Of a stretch of 6,238 nt of DNA, positions 1 through 4,953 are shown one piece after another; within the stretch, counting starts at the first letter, position 1; every line of letters starts with the position of its first letter. The notes below the pieces were generated by a model, which was not told the origin of the DNA, did no database searches, and saw only the letters and a program-made list of their open reading frames with translations. This DNA is from Alphaproteobacteria bacterium UBA3439 (GTDB taxonomy: Bacteria; Pseudomonadota; Alphaproteobacteria; Puniceispirillales; Puniceispirillaceae). The stretch is taken from assembly GCA_002378605.1 (NCBI GenBank), contig DFSK01000049.1:1-6238 (forward strand), read 5' to 3'. A program made the position numbers and the translations under genes.

Positions 1-257
1 TCAGCGCCGGTAAAAGCCCCTTTTTCATAGCCAAACAGCTCTGACTCTAGCAATTCGACTGGAATGGCTGAACAATTGATCGAAATCAAATCGCCTTTTC
101 TTGCTGAAAATTTGTGAATGCTGCGGGCGACAAGTTCTTTGCCGGTGCCTGTTGCGCCAAGGACGAGAATGGTTGTTTTGGCTGGCGCCGCAATATCAAT
201 AAGCCGTCTTACATCACGCATTGCTGCAGATTGGCCAACCAGTTCGTTTTCACCCAC
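1..257 (-). CDS. Sigma-54-dependent activator, AAA+ domain N-terminal part (partial, runs off the left edge)
   Basis: This is the first 85 codons of a leftward gene whose 3' part lies outside the window. Read on the minus strand it shows the opening of a sigma-54 activator AAA+ domain: ELVGQS near residue 5, a Walker A motif GATGTGKE at about 34-41, INCSAIP at about 60-66, [14 protein letters not shown] at 71-84, and the sigma-54-contacting GAFTGA loop at 80-85. Such proteins hydrolyse ATP to remodel sigma-54 RNA polymerase at the promoter. No receiver or other sensory domain precedes it: an in-frame TAA sits at 297-299, so the protein begins at the AAA+ domain, as in PspF. The start is uncertain. 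GTG at 257 puts the domain right at the N-terminus; ATT at 260 and TTG at 293 are in-frame alternatives. None has a strong ribosome binding site; an AAGG lies 13 bases before the TTG. Whether a C-terminal helix-turn-helix exists cannot be seen. It is divergent from the flagellar operon, so a flagellar regulatory role (FlbD/FleQ-like) is inferred. Confidence 0.88.
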   Translation of the reverse strand, partial: MGENELVGQSAAMRDVRRLIDIAAPAKTTILVLGATGTGKELVARSIHKFSARKGDLISINCSAIPVELLESELFGYEKGAFTGA

Positions 258-302
258 AATAAATACCCAACCATAATTAGAACTTTTGACCAAGTCTTAA
301 AC

Positions 303-317
303 GCAACCTTAGACCAA
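303..317 (-). promoter_or_regulatory. Weak candidate sigma-54-like promoter for the leftward gene
   Basis: On the minus strand this reads TTGG, seven bases, then TTGC, resembling the -24 (TGG) and -12 (TTGC) elements. The GG-to-GC spacing is one base shorter than the strict consensus, which usually cripples sigma-54 promoters. If used, transcription would begin near 291, consistent with the GTG start at 257 but not with the TTG at 293. It is listed because it faces the divergent activator gene and abuts the repeated upstream elements. It may be chance. Confidence 0.2.
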
Positions 318-318
318 C

Positions 319-332
319 GTGTCAGAAATTTG
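319..332 (+). promoter_or_regulatory. Upstream activator-site candidate, copy 1
   Basis: The sequence GTGTCAGAAATTTG is the left copy of a direct repeat (12 of 14 bases match the copy at 361-374). It sits roughly 150 bases upstream of the predicted start of the sigma-54 promoter, a usual place for enhancer-binding-protein sites. With the next few bases it forms an imperfect dyad TGT-N3-AA-A-TT-N3-ACA at 320-336. The core GTCAGAAATTTGA partly resembles the FleQ box GTCANTAAATTGAC as I remember it. Function is inferred. Confidence 0.5.
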
Positions 333-360
333 AACAAAAAAAATCATCGTTTTGGTTTGT

Positions 361-374
361 GTGTCAGAAAAATG
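361..374 (+). promoter_or_regulatory. Upstream activator-site candidate, copy 2
   Basis: The sequence GTGTCAGAAAAATG repeats the element at 319-332 with two changes. The start-to-start distance is 42 bases, four turns of B-DNA, so both copies face the same side of the helix, as expected for cooperative binding of an oligomeric activator. It lies about 85 bases upstream of the -24 element. The right half of the dyad seen in copy 1 is poorly kept here. Confidence 0.5.
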
Positions 375-415
375 TAATCTTTTTTATTAGGTGTAGCAGA
401 TAAAGAATATAAATA

Positions 416-428
416 AATCAGATAGATA
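416..428 (+). promoter_or_regulatory. Weak IHF-like site
   Basis: AATCAG, four bases, then ATA matches the IHF consensus WATCARNNNNTTR except for the first T of TTR. It lies between the upstream repeats and the sigma-54 promoter, where IHF bends DNA in many sigma-54 systems. The flanks are A/T-rich. Part of the match overlaps three tandem GATA units (421-432). Because the DNA is AT-rich, a chance match is quite possible. Confidence 0.25.
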
Positions 429-456
429 GATATTTTTATCCTCTCTTGATCCAACT

Positions 457-472
457 TGGCTTGGATTTTGCC
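457..472 (+). promoter_or_regulatory. Sigma-54 (-24/-12) promoter of the flagellar operon
   Basis: TTGGC at 456-460 followed by TTGCC at 468-472 matches the sigma-54 consensus YTGGCACG-N4-TTGCW. The invariant GG is at 458-459 and the invariant GC at 470-471, with exactly the canonical spacing. Transcription would start near 483, giving a leader of about 27 bases before the ATG at 510, just long enough for the Shine-Dalgarno at 496-500. The first downstream gene is itself a sigma-54 activator, so the operon is probably autoregulated. No better sigma-70-type promoter was evident nearby. Confidence 0.75.
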
Positions 473-495
473 TTTACCAATGGGCATGAGTAGTC

Positions 496-500
496 GGGAG
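496..500 (+). promoter_or_regulatory. Ribosome binding site deciding the regulator start at 510
   Basis: GGGAG lies nine bases before the ATG at 510. An ATG at 503 is closer, but it is in another frame and reaches a stop after four codons, so 510 is the real start. Confidence 0.7.
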
Positions 501-509
501 ACATGAGAC

Positions 510-1736
510 ATGGTTAAAGTTTGTATTGAGAGACAGTTACTGCCTGTGGCGGATATGCTGATCGATATTTTCACAATGCGGATGGCCGAAATTGGCATTC
601 GCGAGGATATCGCGGCCAAGCCAGCAGGGGACTGTGCGACTGGGTCGGCAAACCCGAATGCTAAAATCCCGCAAAGCTATGATGTGTTCCTATGTAGTGC
701 CGAATTTGCCGAGAAGAATGGTGGCACGCCTGGCATTGTTGATATGGCACGAAGTATGAAAGCCAAGAAATTAATGGTGATAGGGCATGATGAAAGCGAT
801 CAGTTCCTTGTCTCGCACGAGATGAATGGCAAATTGATCCGGCTTTGCATGCCAAAATCAGCGCAAAACACCCCCGCGGCGGCAAATTACAGCCTGCAAA
901 TGGCAGTGACGCTTTGTCTTGACGGTGACCATGTTGCTGTTGCCGATCCGAATAGCCGCCAATTAATGGCGCTGGCTAGCCGTGTTGCAGTAACCGATGT
1001 CACCGTGTTTATAAATGGCCCAACGGGAACGGGTAAAGAAGTTCTTGCCAAATTCATCCATAATCAATCAAGCCGCAAGGACAAGGCCTTTGTCGCCGTC
1101 AATTGCGCCGCAATCCCAGAAAATATGCTTGAAGCGATTTTGTTTGGTCACGAAAAAGGCGCGTTTACGGGCGCATCAACAGCCAATAAGGGTATTTTCC
1201 GCGCTGCTGATGGCGGCACTCTACTGCTTGATGAAATTTCTGAAATGCCATTGTCATTGCAGGCGAAATTGCTGCGGGCATTGCAAGAGCGCACGGTTAC
1301 CCCACTTGGCAGCCAACGCGAGATTGATGTTGATGTTCGGGTGATTGCCACCACAAACCGCGAGATGCTGTCTGAAATCAGCAATGGCAAATTCCGCGAA
1401 GATCTATTTTATCGGTTGAATGTTTTCCCGCTGACGACCCAGCATCTGGCAAAGCGCACCGATGATATTATTCCGATCAGCAGCATCTTGCTGGCACGTC
1501 ATAGCATGGTTCTTGATGATCTTCCGTCGATCGATGATGAAGCGGCAGACATTTTGCTAGCTTACAATTGGCCGGGGAATGTTCGCGAGCTGGAAAATGT
1601 TTTGCAGCGTGCAATCGTTCTGTCGTCTGGCGGCAAAATCATGGCTGGTGACATTATGGTCGATGGCGCCATTCAAGAGCGGATTGTGAAAAGCATGACG
1701 ACCGAAATGGCACTTTCAAAAAGCGCAAGCGCTTAA
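510..1736 (+). CDS. flbD: FlbD/FleT-like flagellar sigma-54 activator lacking a DNA-binding domain
   Basis: This is a 408-residue enhancer-binding protein with two visible parts. Residues 1-140 look like a degenerate receiver: YDVFLCS at 57-63 occupies the third strand, but serine stands where the phosphorylated aspartate is expected, and the usual lysine-proline of strand five is absent, so control by phosphorylation is unlikely. Residues 143-375 are a full AAA+ sigma-54 interaction domain: Walker A GPTGTGKE at 170-177, NCAAIPENM at 198-206, GAFTGA at 217-222, Walker B GGTLLLDE at 235-242, FREDLFYRL with likely arginine fingers at 295-303, and WPGNVRELEN at 354-363. The protein then ends after about 33 residues without the Fis-type helix-turn-helix usual in FlbD (about 455 residues), and fliE begins 17 bases later, leaving no room for one. 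ATPase and sigma-54 contact look intact, so it probably activates flagellar promoters together with a DNA-binding partner or from solution. The linker and AAA+ domain look closest to FlbD. Its position ahead of fliE and its missing helix-turn-helix recall Rhodobacter FleT. Confidence 0.85.
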   Translation: MVKVCIERQLLPVADMLIDIFTMRMAEIGIREDIAAKPAGDCATGSANPNAKIPQSYDVFLCSAEFAEKNGGTPGIVDMARSMKAKKLMVIGHDESDQFLVSHEMNGKLIRLCMPKSAQNTPAAANYSLQMAVTLCLDGDHVAVADPNSRQLMALASRVAVTDVTVFINGPTGTGKEVLAKFIHNQSSRKDKAFVAVNCAAIPENMLEAILFGHEKGAFTGASTANKGIFRAADGGTLLLDEISEMPLSLQAKLLRALQERTVTPLGSQREIDVDVRVIATTNREMLSEISNGKFREDLFYRLNVFPLTTQHLAKRTDDIIPISSILLARHSMVLDDLPSIDDEAADILLAYNWPGNVRELENVLQRAIVLSSGGKIMAGDIMVDGAIQERIVKSMTTEMALSKSASA

Positions 1737-1745
1737 CCGGTTAAG
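1732..1745. repeat. 14-base perfect palindrome at the regulator/fliE junction
   Basis: CTTAACCGGTTAAG is its own reverse complement. It contains the stop codon of the regulator (1734-1736) and touches the fliE Shine-Dalgarno (GAGG, 1745-1748). Just before and overlapping it is a second small dyad, AAGCGC-aa-GCGCTT (1721-1734). With no loop it cannot make an ordinary RNA hairpin, and there is no T-run, so it is not a terminator. A protein site or chance are the alternatives. Confidence 0.4.
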
Positions 1746-1753
1746 AGGTAGAT

Positions 1754-2068
1754 ATGACACAAATTAGTTCAATGACTGGCCCAATTTCTTCGCTTCGCGC
1801 ACAGCTTCGCGCACAAGCTGATGCAGCCCTTGCCCCCGAAACCAACAAACCCGGTTTCACGGATCGAATGGGCAATGCGCTAAAAGAAGTGGCAAACGCG
1901 CAGAATGACGCCGCCAGCATGACCAAAGCCTATGAACTTGGCACCGAAAACGACATTTCAAAAGTTATGATCAGCCAGCAGGTCTCCAGCCTGGGGTTTC
2001 AGCTGACTTTGAACGTTCGGAACAAAATGCTCAGCGCCTACAAGGATATTATGAATATGCCAGTTTAG
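1754..2068 (+). CDS. fliE: Flagellar hook-basal body complex protein FliE
   Basis: FliE is a small exported protein that forms the junction between the MS ring and the proximal rod. The 104-residue length is typical. The C-terminal half carries the family signature: a helix with SKVMISQQ, then FQLTLNVRNKMLSAYKDIM and a terminal NMPV, equivalent to the FQLTLQVRNKLVDAYQEIMRM seen in other FliE proteins. The N-terminal 40 residues are variable, as usual, with no cleavable signal, in keeping with export through the flagellar type III apparatus. A GAGG at 1745-1748 precedes the ATG by five bases. The gene starts 17 bases after the regulator's stop, so it shares the same transcript. Nothing looks broken. 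Confidence 0.95.
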   Translation: MTQISSMTGPISSLRAQLRAQADAALAPETNKPGFTDRMGNALKEVANAQNDAASMTKAYELGTENDISKVMISQQVSSLGFQLTLNVRNKMLSAYKDIMNMPV

Positions 2069-2135
2069 GCAGCACCAAACCGTGCCTTAAAGTTGAAATT
2101 AAGACCCATTAATTAAAAGTTCAGGACATAAAACC

Positions 2136-3854
2136 ATGGCCGACGCAGTTGTAAATCAGAATAGTGAAATGGTTTCGAATGACTCAGGTGTTTTTCAGCA
2201 AGCAGGGTCAATCGTCTCGCAAGTCAGTCGCATTTATAACCAGCCAGCATTTCAACGCTCGCTGCCTACCTTTATTGCGTTGGCGGTAGCGGTGATTGGT
2301 CTTGGAGCTTATCTCTGGATGCAGCAACCAACACGAACCACGCTCTATGCAGGTCTTCCCGAAGCAGAAAAATCGCGCGTTCTGGATGCGCTCCGCAATT
2401 CGGGGGTAAATGTAACACTGGATCCGGTGACGGGTGACGTTCTAGTCCCAACTGAAAATTATCATAGCTCGCGGATGACATTGGCCGCGCAGGGGCTGCC
2501 AGCGTCGGCGGCGACAGGTTACGAACAGCTGGACTCAATTCAAATGGGGTCAAGCCGGTCGGTTGAAGCGGCAAGATTGAAACAATCACAGGAAATGGAA
2601 CTTGCTCGTTCGATTAGCGAAATTGATTTGGTTATAAGTGCAAGAGTGCATCTTGCCCTTCCTGATAAAGAGGTATTTGTGCGCCAGCAGGCTGAGCCAA
2701 CCGCGTCAGTCTTTTTGCAACTTGCGCGCGGGCGCAGCCTTGGCCGTTCTCAAGTTGAGGCGATTTTGCATTTGGTGTCGGCTTCGGTTCCAAGTCTGAC
2801 CAAAGAAAACGTCTCGGTTGTTGACCAAAACGGTAATTTGTTATCCCGAAGCAATGGTAGTGCAGAGGGCCGGTTATCAAATGAACAGCTAGAACAACGG
2901 ATCCGGTTAGAAGACATTTACCGCGCCCGCATCACTTCGTTGCTGACACCGATTGTGGGAGCTGGCAATATAAATGCCCAGATCAATTTGGATATTGATT
3001 ATACGCGGAGTGAAATTACCGAAGAAGTTGTTGATCCAAACGGCAATGCGCTTCGAAGCGAGCAAAGCACATCAGATAGAACTATGGCAGCGCAGGCCAA
3101 GGGTATTCCGGGTGCGCTTGCAAATCAGCCACCTGCTGCGGCCAATTTGACAACAGAATCAACTGCAAATGGTGGCAATGAAGAAATGCGGTCGCAATCG
3201 TCAAGCGAAGTGAAGAATTATGAGGTAAGCCGAACCGTTTCAAGTACAATGAATCCGACTAGTGTCATCCGTAAAATCAATGCTGCTGTTCTGGTGCGCG
3301 AGCGTACCATCACGGACCCAGATACCGGCCTGCCAACAACGCAGAAAATGTCTGAGGGTGAATTGCTTCAGATTGAAAAGCTCGTTGCCGATGCTGTTGG
3401 TATAGATAAAGAGCGGGGTGACAGCCTAACCGTCTCAAGCGCACCCTTTATGAATGAATTGGCTGAAGGTGTGAAGATTGAGTGGTTTGAAAAGCCCTAT
3501 ATGCGTTCGATCATCAATCAAACTGGATTTGTGCTTATCCTCGCCATTGTTATTCTTGGCGTTGTGCGCCCACTACTGAACCGCATTCTAATTCCGACAC
3601 AAGTTCCTGGTATGCATGGTGCGCCTGGTTCGGAAGATGAAATTGATATTGACCAGATTGAGGTTGGCGAAGGTGAAAGCCTTGAGGATATTAAGGCCAA
3701 GCTGAAGCCGAAGAAGGCGTCAATTTCAGCGGAAATGTTGGATACGGCGAACACCTATGATGACAAGGTTGCGGTAATCCGTATGATTGTCTCCGACGAG
3801 GCGGGTCGTGTGTCCAACGTGTTCAAGTCGATGATGTCGCGCGACATCAGCTAA
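2136..3854 (+). CDS. fliF: Flagellar MS-ring protein FliF
   Basis: FliF assembles in the inner membrane as the MS ring, the foundation of the basal body and housing for the export gate. The 572-residue protein has the expected order: a short cytoplasmic N-terminus, a first membrane helix at about 44-62, a YscJ/FliF periplasmic ring-building region from about 65 to 235 (TTLYAGLPEAE at 68-78, and SARVHLALPDKEVF at 168-181), and a third ring-building domain from about 245. The latter is interrupted by a polar Gln/Ser/Asn-rich stretch at 300-355 matching the beta-collar insertion. A second membrane helix at about 463-482 leads to a cytoplasmic tail. The last 35 residues (DDKVAVIRMIV, then VSNVFKSMM) are the FliG-binding segment. 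An AGGA at 2123-2126 sits nine bases before the ATG. The 67-base gap from fliE holds no gene. Length and domains are normal. Confidence 0.96.
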   Translation: MADAVVNQNSEMVSNDSGVFQQAGSIVSQVSRIYNQPAFQRSLPTFIALAVAVIGLGAYLWMQQPTRTTLYAGLPEAEKSRVLDALRNSGVNVTLDPVTGDVLVPTENYHSSRMTLAAQGLPASAATGYEQLDSIQMGSSRSVEAARLKQSQEMELARSISEIDLVISARVHLALPDKEVFVRQQAEPTASVFLQLARGRSLGRSQVEAILHLVSASVPSLTKENVSVVDQNGNLLSRSNGSAEGRLSNEQLEQRIRLEDIYRARITSLLTPIVGAGNINAQINLDIDYTRSEITEEVVDPNGNALRSEQSTSDRTMAAQAKGIPGALANQPPAAANLTTESTANGGNEEMRSQSSSEVKNYEVSRTVSSTMNPTSVIRKINAAVLVRERTITDPDTGLPTTQKMSEGELLQIEKLVADAVGIDKERGDSLTVSSAPFMNELAEGVKIEWFEKPYMRSIINQTGFVLILAIVILGVVRPLLNRILIPTQVPGMHGAPGSEDEIDIDQIEVGEGESLEDIKAKLKPKKASISAEMLDTANTYDDKVAVIRMIVSDEAGRVSNVFKSMMSRDIS

Positions 3855-3874
3855 GCGGCAAGTGATAAAAGTAA

Positions 3875-3880
3875 AAGGTG
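3875..3880 (+). promoter_or_regulatory. Ribosome binding site deciding the fliG start at 3887
   Basis: AAGGTG precedes the ATG at 3887, with AAGG eight bases from the ATG. An in-frame GTG at 3878 would add three residues (MSD) but overlaps this site and would have no properly spaced ribosome binding site of its own. Confidence 0.7.
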
Positions 3881-3886
3881 AGTGAC

Positions 3887-4930
3887 ATGGCTGCTCCAGC
3901 AGAAGATCAAGAAAAGGATAAAGGGTCAGTTTTTGACAATCTGACCGGTACGCAAAAATCAGCAATCTTGATGATGCTGATTGGTGAAGATGAAGCATCA
4001 GAAATTCTGCGCAACCTATCACCGCGAGAGGTCCAGCATTTGGGTACAGCAATGTATTCGGTTCAGGGACTTGATCAGGAAACTGTAAATCTTGTTCTTG
4101 ATGAATTTCTGGCCATTATCAAGGCGCAAACCAGCCTTGGCATGGGTGCCGGAAACTATATACGCAATGTCATGGTAAAAGCGCTTGGAGAAGATAAATC
4201 CCAGTCAGTTTTGAGCAGAATTGCACCATCGGCAAGTGAGCGGCCTATTGAGATCCTTGATTGGATGGATGCGCGTTCGATTGCGGAATTGATTTCTGAC
4301 GAGCATCCGCAGATCATTGCGCTCGTTGTTTCTTACCTTGACGCTGGTCAAGGTGCAGACGTACTTGGGCTTTTAGCTGAAAATATTCAATCAGAAGTCA
4401 TTCGTAGAATCGCAACCTTGAAAACAGTTGGTCCGGATGCCATTCGTGAACTTGAAGAAGTGATGCAACGTAAATTTAAAGCAAACACCTCGCTCAGGGC
4501 TACTCAGGTTGGCGGTATTGATGCGGCGGCACGAATTATGAACTTTACTCAGCAGGCCATGGAAGGCCGTATCATGAAAGATATTGCCAAGGGTGATAAG
4601 GGTCTGATGTTGGCCATTCAAGAAAGCATGTTTGTGTTTGATACTTTAATTATGTCAGACGATAAGTCATTGCAAACTCTGCTGCGCTCTGTCGACAGTG
4701 AGCTTTTGATCATGGCTTTGAAAGGTGCGGATGAGCCGCTTCAAGAAAAGCTGTTCGGATGTATGTCAAAACGTGCAGCTGCTAACATTATGGACGAAAT
4801 GGAAGCACTTGGGCCAGTGCGGCTAACAGAAGTGCAGGCAGCGCAAAAAGAAATCATCAATGTTGCACGACGCTTATCTGATGAGGGCAGTATTGTTCTT
4901 GCTGGTCGCGGCGGTGATGATTTTGTCTAG
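3887..4930 (+). CDS. fliG: Flagellar motor switch / rotor protein FliG
   Basis: FliG sits on the cytoplasmic face of the MS ring and transmits torque from the stator to the rotor. The 347-residue protein has the full three-part layout: an N-terminal FliF-binding domain (LTGTQKSAILMMLIGED at 19-35), a middle FliM-binding domain with the EHPQ motif at 139-142 and GGIDAAARIMNF at 209-220, and a C-terminal domain beginning at the MFVF hinge (248-251). Aligning the C-terminal domain by eye with E. coli FliG, the torque-helix charges are kept: Lys279, Arg296, Asp303 with Glu304, and Arg312. The start is taken at the ATG with good ribosome binding site spacing; the upstream in-frame GTG at 3878 gives 350 residues. 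It follows fliF by 32 bases, consistent with co-transcription and near-stoichiometric synthesis of the two partners. Confidence 0.96.
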   Translation: MAAPAEDQEKDKGSVFDNLTGTQKSAILMMLIGEDEASEILRNLSPREVQHLGTAMYSVQGLDQETVNLVLDEFLAIIKAQTSLGMGAGNYIRNVMVKALGEDKSQSVLSRIAPSASERPIEILDWMDARSIAELISDEHPQIIALVVSYLDAGQGADVLGLLAENIQSEVIRRIATLKTVGPDAIRELEEVMQRKFKANTSLRATQVGGIDAAARIMNFTQQAMEGRIMKDIAKGDKGLMLAIQESMFVFDTLIMSDDKSLQTLLRSVDSELLIMALKGADEPLQEKLFGCMSKRAAANIMDEMEALGPVRLTEVQAAQKEIINVARRLSDEGSIVLAGRGGDDFV

Positions 4931-4953
4931 GCCGGAAATAGAGTATTTGTGAC

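Noticed and set aside
114..377. Rightward open frame of 87 codons across the left edge region
   Set aside because: It lies antisense to the AAA+ domain, whose Walker A and GAFTGA motifs are unmistakable on the minus strand, and it continues into the AT-rich control region with no domain.
404..415. AT-rich TATAAA-like -10 element upstream of the regulator
   Set aside because: No matching -35 element at a proper distance; the TATA-like string is expected by chance in this AT-rich stretch, and the sigma-54 promoter downstream is much stronger.
344..619. Leftward open frame of 91 codons over the control region
   Set aside because: It overlaps the sigma-54 promoter and the start of the rightward regulator, has Ile/Ser-rich composition and no motif.
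2069..2135. Possible terminator, promoter or CtrA site in the fliE-fliF gap
   Set aside because: GCAC-N6-GTGC is only a four-base-pair stem with no T-run. Four TTAA tetramers occur at 2087-2116, but none are spaced by the seven bases of the CtrA motif. No -24/-12 pair was found.
2272..2880. Antisense open frames of 105 and 82 codons inside fliF
   Set aside because: They are shadows of the well-supported fliF reading frame, without motifs of their own.
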